Source of the DNA: Pomacea canaliculata
Taxonomy: Eukaryota; Mollusca; Gastropoda; Architaenioglossa; Ampullariidae
Length of the DNA stretch: 64,000 bases
NCBI RefSeq assembly: GCF_003073045.1
Contig: NC_037592.1
Span: forward strand, 9,762,007-9,826,006
Reading direction: 5' to 3'
The translations under genes and the position numbers were made by a program. The notes below the pieces were generated by a model that saw only the letters and a program-made list of their open reading frames with translations, made no database searches and had not been told where the DNA came from. Positions 1-10,200 of the stretch are shown here, piece by piece; the first letter of the stretch is position 1, and every line of letters begins with the position of its first letter.

Positions 1-847
1 GATATCGTATTACCAGAAAGTGTTACAAAAAAGGCAGAAGCAACAGACACTGGATAAGTTTTTTCCTTCAACCTCAAAGTGACAGAAAAGGGAAGTCACC
101 CTCGATTTTACGATGCCACATGCTCATGGAGGGGGAATCCAAGCGATTCCACCCCTTCCTCCCCACACCGCCACCCACCCATGCCATCAAAACGGCAAGT
201 TTTCTTATGTTTAAATGCTTTCTTTAATGTTTTTATGTTTATTGAACGCCATTTATATTGTATTATAACTGTTCTCATTTTTTTAAAAAAAACACCTATA
301 TAGCCTGTAACTTTCAAATATTAGCAAGTCAACAGGGGCTGGGAACCAATTAAATCTATTTCTTTATTTCTTATGGGGAAAACTGTATCGGATACCAAAC
401 ATTTCGGATACCGATCAACTTTCCAGAACGAGTTGTGGTCATTAAATGAGTTTCCACTGTATGCTTGACAGAAAAAAAAAGGAAGTCTCCTGTGAATGCA
501 CTATGGGGAAGTGGATAGCCAAGTGGTAAAAGCACACTGGTTAATGCCCGATTAGCACAGCAAACTTGCCCCAGTCGACACAGCTGACTCCACAGAAGGG
601 TTGGGGAAGGTAAGGCAGCGAGGGAGAGATGGACACTGCCATCACGTACTGCTAGCCCCAAGAAAAGTAAGGTCTCTAACACTTCACCTCCCAACGACTT
701 GAAAAGGTTAGGGGATGACCTTTAACTTTTACCTTTACCTTTATGTACCACCTAGATACCAAGAGTACTAAGATTGTGGAAAACTAACAACAAAAATAAA
801 TTAAGAAAATGTTGAGTAAAGATCGTTCAAAGCCTTCAAAGGTTTAC
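1..847 (-). other. BAZ1B intron (continues out of window)
   Basis: Intron following the last visible BAZ1B exon; the donor (GTAAAC on the minus strand) lies at 842-847. I looked on the minus strand for the next conserved BAZ1B segment and found none, so the rest of the gene lies left of the window. The stretch holds a tRNA-like SINE candidate at about 480-745 and otherwise AT-rich sequence. Confidence 0.7.
480..745 (+). repeat. Candidate tRNA-derived SINE
   Basis: An A-box-like block (TAGCCAAGTGG, 516-526) starts a GC-richer patch that ends in a CCTTT-type microrepeat near 718-745. A convincing B box is not visible and no target duplication was found, so this is weaker than the SINEs at 15.15 kb and 26.07 kb. 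Boundaries are approximate. Confidence 0.4.
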
Positions 848-3800
848 CTTTGGTGGGGTCCACTTTTTAGGAGACTTCTCTTTTTCTTCTGAACTATTCT
901 CCTTGTCACTAGATGGCGAGTTGCAGTTACTTGAATTGCTGGCAGCCTGCCAGATACGTTAAATGCAATGAGCTAATGAACTACATCCCTAATAACATCT
1001 TTGACACAGAGATCTTATTAAATAGGTATGTAACACAAAAACTAAATCAAATGATAAAATGAGGATTAAAATATTTCTTACAAATTTTACCAATATAAAA
1101 ATGTATGTCCCTAGTTAAAGTTAGTAACACTTTTTGCATTTACCTCTGCAGTAGGAAGGACACTAACAACAGTGCCTTTTAACCTGAAAGTAGCAAATAT
1201 AAAAAAAGCAATATTAACAATTCTGAAAATATTTTAACATTATATACTTTGTCTAGGGTCACTATGAGTGAGAAAAAGAACAGAAGAACAAGCTCTAGTC
1301 ACAAGTGGTTATTGTGTGTATTATTCAAATAAGACTTTATGTAGTCTTGAGGTAAAGGCACAGAGACAGAAATACCAATGATCTCTAATGACAATAATTA
1401 GCCCATCTCCCATGAGAACAAGATCATTTGGTCATCAACTCAACTTAAGGGAAGGACAAGTCCCGAAAATCATAAAAAAAATTAAATTCAATACAGGTAG
1501 ATCTGTTAAACCTATGACTTACAACTAGTTGTTTAATGCCCCTGGACAGACTGGATTTTTGTCTTTTCTGATCAGTTTTTTGGTTAAATGTCCAGCTGTA
1601 TAATCCTGGCTATAGACATTTATCTTTTTACATAATACATATTCATGCCTATGCAAATACATCAACTCTAACATCACATATCTTCTTCCACCTACAAGTA
1701 CAATGTCCAGCAAATATATCAATGCATATTACTTACACTTGGGCTCCAGCATTGACTTTGAATGTGACTGGTTCTCCAATGACAAGCAAGGTGTGCAGTG
1801 TAGTCCAAGCTTTATCAACCAGTGCATCAAGGGAATCTGTACCTGCTCAGAAAAGTAATGGCAAGTGAGCAGCCTAAAAGAAAATAAACATTTCATTTTT
1901 TAATTGTTAGTCAACTTAAATATAGCTTGTTATTGCTCAGTATTTAGAACTTCAGCTAAAATTCATTTGTTTTCTTCATTCTGTTACAAAAATAAATCCA
2001 ATAAAGTGATGGCAAGCCAGATGTAATTAAGTGATTGACATAAATGATATGATTGCAGAGGTAGTAAAATAGCATTATTTGAATGGATGCATTCTTGGTT
2101 AAAAATATGCAAGAGAAGAGAGTGCCGAGTTATGATGGAAAAATCTCCAAAGTAAAACATAGATTCTCCATCAAACTTCTCTTGGTTTCTGAGATGTTTT
2201 GTCCTAATATATTACTTGAATGTTAACCTTTTAAAATATCTGGCTGCTTCATCAGAGCTGAACTGTCAGAGTATTATTATTTGCCCCGTCTTCTGCTGAA
2301 ATTAACCCTAACACAGTCAAGGGGAACTGATTTCCTCTAAGCAAGTTGAATTTTTTTCAGTAAACATTGTTGTTTGTAATAAGACAGTGGCCAATTTAAT
2401 TTGAACAATTACAGAAAAAGCTGCAAGAAGTGATAATCACCCAATAATCTGTGAAAGACCAAATAAAAAAAATTAAAATCATCTCTCAAGAAAATAAGCA
2501 TTTAAGGGATTAAATATGTTTATTTATAAATCAAGTCGTAACTTCTGAACCATGGCTAATACAGTAATAGTCAACAATACAAAAGCTACTGCACTAAGAC
2601 TTTTCCTAATTTACTCACTACAAAAAAAAAAAAAAAAAAAAAATGCAAAGAAATAACTTGTCAGCTTTTATGTGATATTGCTCAAAGGCAACCATGGATA
2701 CCTTTTAGGGAAATGCTATAACACTTTTACAAAAACTGCTTAAGTTTACTGAACGTCACTATTAGCGTTTGTTTATAAATAAAATGAAATTTACTCACTC
2801 TCCACAACATTTTCTTACATTATTATTTTATCATGCTGATGCATACCACACAAAATGGACTTTCAAACTGCTGAGAGTGCTAATATTTTTTCCTTAATAT
2901 GACCTCTGCATTGATGTCACCTGCTTTTATGCTGTTTCATTAAGGTTGCCAAAATTAAATGCAGAAAACAGAACATTTTCTAATCTGCATATGTGAAAAG
3001 AAATATGTTACCTCATAATATGTGCAAATAATGCTACACATCTGCTAAATTTAGCATTGATTATATATATATTATATTTATAGAAGAGGTATTCTGGAAG
3101 TATGAGGTTTTGTCATTGAATTGTTATCAAATTATCATAGGTATGTTGAATTATAATAAACATTTTATGCTTTTAATTATATATCTAATACTAAGTCCAA
3201 ATCATTGTGATTTTGAATAACCTTAAAACACTTGATGTCCCTCAATTTATTTTAAATTATCTAAATTATTTGACAGCATCACAAATAACCTCACCTTCAA
3301 AATGTAGCCTAGTTTTGATACATGAGAAGTTACACTGAATGGAAATATATCAGGTTTTTCATTCTGTTCTACATTTGGGGTCTTTAAAAAAACTCACAAC
3401 TTACTTGACTGATAGCCAGCTTTCCTGTCTCAATAATAACTAATCTTTTTTTCTGGTTTTCATGTCCTTCTGCTTACTAACAAATTGTCTAAGCTTATAG
3501 TTATGCCTTAAGTATCACATCTTTTAAAATCTGGGGACAGGAGGGTGGGGTGGGAATCTTGTGATAATCATGTTTATACAATATTATCCGTATCAATTTT
3601 TATAAAATATTCATAAACTGTAGTAGCACTACATTTGCAAGTTTTGTGCTTTTGCAAGTGGTTTAGAACATAAGTAGTTTATTATTATATAGATTTGTTT
3701 TTAGTAATTCTGCTTTGTTTGGTTTAGTAAAGATTTTCATATCACTCTTTGTTTCAATGTTACATTTAATCAACATTTTGTTCAATTGAGTTAGACTTTA

Positions 3801-5238
3801 AACCAATTCTTTTATAAGTATGCTCTCCATTTAAATAACTTATATTTAATATCAGGTGATCACACATTAATAGTGAACACAGTCTTTACCACAAATCAAA
3901 AATAATTGTCTTCACATTCTTTTTGTTAAAGAACTCATCTAAAAATCATTTCCTATATAAAAACTACATTAATAACCCTTTATTTGAATTGTTTTACAAA
4001 TGCTGCATTTTAAACTCTCTGGAAGAGGAGAAGCCACATCAAACATCTCTCCCTCAAGCAAAGTCCTAAGCCAAGTTTATCAGCGCCATCTACCGGCCAT
4101 TATGGTTGACAAACTGGGACTGAAAATGAAATGAAACTCAGTTTACGCATCCGCAAATTTACAGGTGTACTCACTGTGGTGGACAATTTGTAGCACAGGC
4201 TTTTCAAAGTGTTCTTGAAAATGGGTTTTGATCATTTTGAGGGCCGTCATTTCGGAATTCCATGCCTCTTGATGAGTTAAAGTTGTGTGGCCGGTGCATC
4301 GGCAAGTCCAAATGTTCTGACTGTACAACTCCACCCGCTTTTCGTACTCTCTAGAGCTTGTTAAGACAACCAATGAATTACAACTTGTTCGGTTTTCTAA
4401 AAATGTACTTAAATTTTATGAAAAATCGTTGTTTATACTGACACAGTGTCTCTTGCGTCCAAAATCGCCCGCGCATCTTTGGTGTTTACGCAGTCCAACT
4501 GTGACGCATAGGTCTAAGGACGGAATTGTATGCTTCGACAATGGTCAACTTAAATAACATTGCCAAACAGAAAATGTTCACAGACTAAATGCGCTCTCAA
4601 TAACACTTAAGTGATAATCGGCACTTCTATTTTACTATTTTGTTCAATTTTTACCATTTGGCGGCTATTCTCGAAATAAGAGTCCCTCAGATATTATGCC
4701 GCGTAGCAGACGACACCTCTCATCCGTCCACCTGTGTTTGTAACATGGCGGATGGCACTTGCAGGCACGATAGAAACTCAACAAGACAAGCCTAAAGGTA
4801 TTGGCTAACCACAATAAACATCTAAATTTCGTGAACAAAAACAAAAGTCATCTCTCCGTATGTCCACGTGGTCACCATAGCGATGTAAACAAAGTTCTGG
4901 CGCTGAAGTATACATTCCACAGTTAATATAAGACTTTCAAAACTATACTGTTCAGCAAATACACATGAGGCACAAGAATCAAAAGCAAACAAACTGCCAT
5001 AAAACACAATTTCGAGGACATTGCTATGAAACGACGCAAGAAGCAATAAAATAAAAATTCCACACATTATCTCGCATGTGCGCCGCCATCTTGGATGCGG
5101 TAAGTGAAATGTAACAAAAGGATACTCCTTTGATCGAAACTGTTCCTGAGTGTGGAGAACGGTATAAATCTTCTCCCCAGGTTGAACATCATTTAAACTC
5201 TTTACCAAATGAAATGTCTTCTTGCCAAGCATGGGCAT
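848..5238 (-). CDS. BAZ1B: BAZ1B (WSTF) 5' part: WAC domain, partial
   Basis: Five minus-strand coding exons: 5126-5238, 4175-4350, 1737-1842, 1144-1183 and 848-946, giving the first 178 residues. All splice phases agree (2, 1, 2, 0, 0). The start reads MPMLGKKTFHLVK and is followed by FRSKEEYEKRVELYSQ, IWTCRCTG, LTHQEAW and IVHHSTDSLDALVDKAW, which follow the WAC domain of vertebrate BAZ1B closely. The last visible exon carries the family's SPSSDKENSS and KKWTPPK stretches. The family protein is the non-catalytic subunit of the WICH ISWI remodeller; in vertebrates its WAC region has tyrosine kinase activity on H2A.X Tyr142. The DDT, PHD and bromodomain parts must lie beyond the left edge. 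The start is the upstream of two close ATGs (ATGCCCATG). Assignment to BAZ1B rather than BAZ1A rests on these motifs. Confidence 0.9.
1843..4174 (-). other. BAZ1B intron 2, no gene seen
   Basis: About 2.3 kb of AT-rich intron, with an A-run near 2623-2643 and ordinary low-complexity sequence. I see no exon, RNA gene or bounded transposon. The acceptor next to exon 3 is GAGCAG on the minus strand (1843-1848); an upstream AG at about 1875 would bring in an in-frame stop and was not used. Confidence 0.6.
5080..5094 (-). promoter_or_regulatory. YY1-type motif in BAZ1B intron 1
   Basis: On the minus strand this reads CCAAGATGGCGGCGC, an excellent match to the YY1 core (AAGATGGCGGC). It lies 32 bases past the BAZ1B exon 1 donor, so just downstream of where transcription would start, which is where YY1 sites usually sit. 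A second ATGGCGG block is at 4745-4751 on the plus strand. Function is inferred from sequence only. Confidence 0.5.
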
Positions 5239-5987
5239 TTTGCAATTTTATATGATTTACAACACAATCAAAGGTGTTTAAAATCTGGCGCGAATCGCCG
5301 GAAAAAGATATGCCGCATCGCCAAAGAATAATCACGTGACACCACAAGACCATTTTCCCCCCCTCCCTTTTATTGAAATAAACTAATCACCAAAAAAATT
5401 GACAAAATTCTATCAAATTAATTTTAATTGTTTAGTAAAAGCAGAAATTTTAGTAGGTTAATCAAATCGTTTGTAAAGTATCTGAACGAGAAAACTTGAG
5501 ATTTAAATTATGGCGGGTCTTACGAACTGAGTATCCAACAAACAAACAAAAAAAAACTTTTCGCTCGTCACCTAAATTTTATTTTAAAGCGATTATATAA
5601 AGTTTGACTGTATAGGTTTTTTTATGATGAGCGTAGCTTCTCTATTTAAGCTTCGAAAGTTCGTGTTTTATTTAAGAGACTAATTTCTGTAACTGTGAAG
5701 TACGTGATTGTTTTCATTTTTCCTTTGCATCTTGTCACAAGCAGTTTAGGTTTGTATCTTTATCGTAAAAGAAAATCTGTTTATTGTAATCACGTGTTAA
5801 ACGTTTGTCTACTGTCTACGTGTTATGAAAACTTCTCTATCCATCCATAGTATTTTGGCGTTGTAAGTATTTTTTTTTATTGATAACCCTTCATCTTTAT
5901 TGTGTCACCTTTAATAATAACAACGCTTCAGATTTAATGCTGTACCCATAAATCTGGCCTTATCACTCATCATTTGACCTGTTATGT

Positions 5988-6168
5988 CAGCGGTTCTCAA
6001 CCTTTTACTTGTGACGCCCCCCTGACGAACAAAGGTACGTCCGCGCGCCCCCCTTAGCCAGCAATGTAAGCTAATTTCACTAATACGTATAAGAACTTAA
6101 AAAATGACCACCTTCGCGCCCCCCTTGTAAGCACGTCGCGCCCCCCTGGCACAGGTTGAGAACCGCTG
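5988..6168. mobile_element. hAT-type MITE, 181 bp
   Basis: Perfect 15-bp terminal inverted repeats, CAGCGGTTCTCAACC and its complement, bound a 181-bp C-rich body with repeated GCGCCCCCC blocks and no coding capacity. The element is flanked by perfect 8-bp direct duplications TGTTATGT (5980-5987 and 6169-6176), the hallmark of hAT transposition. It is non-autonomous and appears intact. Confidence 0.92.
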
Positions 6169-6529
6169 TGTTATGTTAAAACGTAAAATTAAACACTCAA
6201 AATCGCAACTCAAACAGGTCTATATTATATGCTTATAAATATATGTTCTGAAACATTTTAAATGTCACACGAATAATTTTTCACCAATCAGTGGGAACAA
6301 AACAGTTAAGTAAATCGACCACAAATTATTTAGGAAAGGATTTTTTTAAATTCTGTTTTTCTTCCCTTTTCACCATCATAAACTTCTCTACCTTAGATTT
6401 CACACAGTTGCCGAATAATATATGTATTGCTCTGAAAGTCTATGTGAACAGCAGTGTGGTATATATGAGTGCATGGCTGCATGTGTATTGTGAAAGGAGG
6501 CAGATAGATTTTACATGAGGTTGCATGTA

Positions 6530-7060
6530 ACAAGCACCAGAGAGTTCAGAACAATGCTGATCATGTGTGTCACACCACTTATGTGCAATCTGCACTGGCT
6601 ACCAAGTTCAGGTTCACACTGAATTCAAGGTCGCTATATACTTTGCTGTCATGTTCATGGCCTCAACCTAATCTCTGTCTGAGCTTGTGTTGCACTATCA
6701 GTATGGTGGGTCAGTTCACTCTGCCCATGCCAAATTTTTTCACTGTGTACATATCAGAGTGGAGAGATTCAACTATCACTCATACTCTTTGGCTAGCCTC
6801 AGTATTTGGAATATTGTTCATGTCTCTCCACTCAGTTAAGACTACATGCTTTCCAGTCTGGACTTAAAACCTCTTTTGAAAATATCTACTGTAATTGGTT
6901 TACCCTTACTGTTACTTTCTGTGTTCTTTCATGTTCCTGGCAATGGTCACTGAGAATGGGGATGTGTATGTTTGCCTTATTGTGATGCCCTCTTCTGTCA
7001 TAGAACATCAATAGCTACTGCTCCTGTGTTGTAAAGTGCATTGACCTTGCCTCCAATGTG
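6530..7060 (+). mobile_element. LINE 3' end (Jockey/CR1-like), degraded
   Basis: Translated in shifting frames, the region reads RVQNNADHV, then a block like the LHWLPVKFRI segment, then SIWNIVHVSPLS and SLDLKPLL. This is the usual C-terminal order of CR1/Jockey-type ORF2 proteins (RVQN.AA, LWNSLP, SFK..LKT). Stops and frame changes interrupt it, so it is dead. Its 3' untranslated part near 6925-7010 has a diverged second copy at about 7640-7740, in the first coding intron of GEN1. Boundaries are approximate. Confidence 0.7.
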
Positions 7061-7222
7061 GGAAAATTCACTGTACAAATCATGTTATTATTAATAGTGC
7101 TCAGAGCGCATAAAGAAGATAATTACTTTCTAAATTTACATCTATGATTATAATTAGTATAAATAGGCCTACTGAGAATAAACACAATTTCCCTATTGTT
7201 TATTCCAGGTAAGAAAAAAAAG

Positions 7223-10200
7223 ATGGGTGTAACAGGGCTATGGTCAGTTCTGGAGCCAGTGAAGCATCGGATTTCACTTAAGGATCTTCAAGGTCAGACA
7301 CTTGCTGTGGATCTGAGCATTTGGGTATGTGAGAACCAGAGTGTACGGCAGATGCAACACAAAGTCAAGAAGCCACATTTGAGGTGAATAATAAATAAGA
7401 ATAATTCTTCACAATGTATCTGGGTTGTATTTGCGATAGCCAAAGCAGAAGATTTCTTGTCCCCTTCTCTGTTATGCTTGTTAATAATCTGCGTGTACAG
7501 TGCCTCATTAACTTTAACTAGACATGGTCTCAACAAATGCAAAAGTCTTTTATGTACAGACAATCAAAGGTTTTCTTAAAGACTATGAAATCAGTTTACA
7601 AAATGTACCCTGACTTTTACTTTCTTTTGTTCTGCATTCCTTCATGTTCCTGGCAATGTTTAATGTGGATGTGTATATGAATGCTTGCCTTATTGTGATA
7701 CCCTTCCCTGTCACACAGCATCATAAATCCCATTATTATTGTAAATTAGATCTGTAAAATGTTAATTGAAAACAAAGAAAATATGTGCAAAGAAGACAGA
7801 GATAGGCATGTTATCCATTTTTAAGAAGTGTAGACATATGGTGCACATTTGAACTATTCTATATGAAGTTAAAAATTCAAGTCATTAAAATCTTTTTTGA
7901 ATTTCTTTAAAATAAAGAGTGGATCTTTGTGTTTTGAGAGACTATATTTGTCGTGCAGAAATCTGTTTTTTCGTGTCTGGAGCCTACTGAAGCTAGGTGT
8001 TCGACTAGTGTTTATTATAGAAGGGGAAGCTCCACTTCTAAAGCAACAGGAAATGAAGAAACGCCTGCAGAACCGCAATCCAGCAAGCCAGAAGGCTAGC
8101 AGTAGCCATAAATGTAGTCGATCCTCCTTCCAAATTCTTTTGAAAGAGGTATGTTGTTTTCATGTTCCAAGCTCAACTGTACAAATGTTTGTATTTGTGT
8201 ATAAAAGCATTCGTTTTTAATCATACATTGTACTTCAGCAGTATTGCACAAAGAAAAGGTATGTTACAACTACAAAAAAGAACACTTTTTAAAATTTAGA
8301 GTATCCCATGATACTGAAACAGATATTAAAAAGAAAGTAAATAAGACTAGACATTATTGCTGGATTTGTATATCTGAAAAAAAAAAACTGTAAACCTTTT
8401 TTGAAGGTGATCAATAGTTTTCAGAAATACTGCAATCCTCATTTATAGATGATCACACATAAATGCAGGCATAGATGTTCTGAAACTTGAGTGTTACATT
8501 ACACTTAATATTTTAGTTTTGCTCTTTAATAGCAACTTTTTTTTATGTTTTACAAGACAAGGTAAGAGTGTAGTGAATGGTTTATGGTCATACTGAATCC
8601 TGTTTTAGCTCATAATTAAAGCCACTATAATCACAGCAATCATTCGGCATGTATCATTTCCACATAAGGTGATACCTGGTGTTGTTTCAGATAAAGTAAA
8701 AGGTGCACACACAGGGTGAACAATGACATTTCAGGGGAAGAAACATTAAACCAGAAAAATGTCTCAGTAAATAAATAGAAAGCAAAGTTAATAGCAGAGC
8801 ACATTAATGCAAGAAAAATAAATGTTTTGCTTTATTATGTGTTATAGTGCTGTCAGCTACTGAATGCATTGGGTGTGCCCTATATACAGAGTCAGGGAGA
8901 GGCAGAAAGACTATGTGCAGCCTTAAGTGCTGCTGGGGTAAGAAACTCGTATTCATTCTAAAACTGAATTCTCCAAAATAAAGTAGTTTGGATTTTTAAC
9001 TTCAAAATGTGAGGGAATAAGTGTGTGTGTGTGTTTTAATACATGCACTGTGAAAGGTCATGTAAATGACTATTTTTTTTCTTTCTAGATAGTTGATGGC
9101 TGTATCAGTGATGACTCAGACTGCTTCCTTTATGGAGCAAGAAAAGTCTACAAAGATCTTTCCACTGATGCAAGGGTGAGGCATCAAAAGTGCCTACTTC
9201 GGTGTTTCTTCGAGAAAAAATACAATCAGAAAAAAACTATTACTGCTTTGGATGATCATACTGAATCACAGACAGGTCATTTTACAACTATTAGATCCCC
9301 AAAATAATCTGTTAATTTAAGCTTATATAATACCCTTTTAGTTAATATACTTCATTAAATGTTTTGAGACTGAACTTATTTTTCTTTAAGCTTAAGAATG
9401 ATGAAATACAGCATGTTATTGTGTTGGCTTGCTAAATGTTGATTAGTGTGCAGATTTTTAAATCTCTTTCTGGGAGAAAACGGGTATCTAATCTTAGGCA
9501 GGAAAAGTAGGATGTTTCTGAAACTATTTAAGTACATATCTAGCTTGTAGCTACAGTTTCCTTGAAAATATTTGTTTATATAAATTTATTGTTTGCCCTA
9601 CAATGTCTAAAATGTACTGCAGGATCCTCATGTGGAGAGTTACAGCATGACAGATATAGAAACACAGCTGAATCTGACCAGGGACAAGCTTGTAGCATTG
9701 GCCTTAGTTACTGGCTGTGACTATTTCCCAGCAGGCATACCTGGTGTTGGTGAAGCATGGACATTAAAGCTGCTGTCTTCTCTTGGTGAAATGGACATAC
9801 TTGCACGGTGAGTCTGTATTTAGTTTTCATGCGTCCATGCACCAGCTCTCATATTCATGACAAAACATCATACACAGACGTATATATGTGTGAACATATA
9901 CTTGCACACAACTGGGAATATTGATAAGTACTTTGGGTTATATAAGAGTTTTTAAACTACTGTGTGTTAGCTCAGCATGAACTGGTGACATATGCTAATT
10001 GTTGTTTCTTAACAATTTTATACAAAGTGGTGATATTACAAAAATTTGACCTTGACTGGACTGTACCTTGTTTGCATGTATAATTCACAAAATATCTCTG
10101 ATTATGTGCAAGGATATACTCATGCACACATACTCAATAATAACTGTTTAATAGTTTATTATTACAATAAATACTGGATGCTTGACATAGACTGTTTGTA

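Larger units (their letters stand above)
5239..7222. promoter_or_regulatory. Divergent intergenic region BAZ1B / GEN1
   Basis: Region between the start codons of the head-to-head genes BAZ1B and GEN1. The BAZ1B-proximal part has a GGCGCGAA E2F-like block (about 5286-5294) and a palindromic E-box TCACGTGA (about 5332-5339), then turns AT-rich. Farther right are a hAT MITE (5988-6168) and a LINE 3' end (about 6530-7060). A splice acceptor (TTATTCCAG, ending 7209) lies 13 bases before the GEN1 ATG, so GEN1 probably has a non-coding first exon upstream; I could not place it. Confidence 0.55.

Noticed and set aside
371..694. 107-residue minus-strand open frame in the BAZ1B intron
   Set aside because: It runs through the SINE candidate and matches no BAZ1B segment or other family.
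4822..5125. Extension of BAZ1B exon 1 past 5126
   Set aside because: The frame stays open but conserved WAC sequence resumes only after splicing GGA|GTATCC to 4350; the extension has no family similarity.
9021..9034. GT microsatellites at 9021, 39807 and 59002
   Set aside because: Short ordinary dinucleotide runs in introns.
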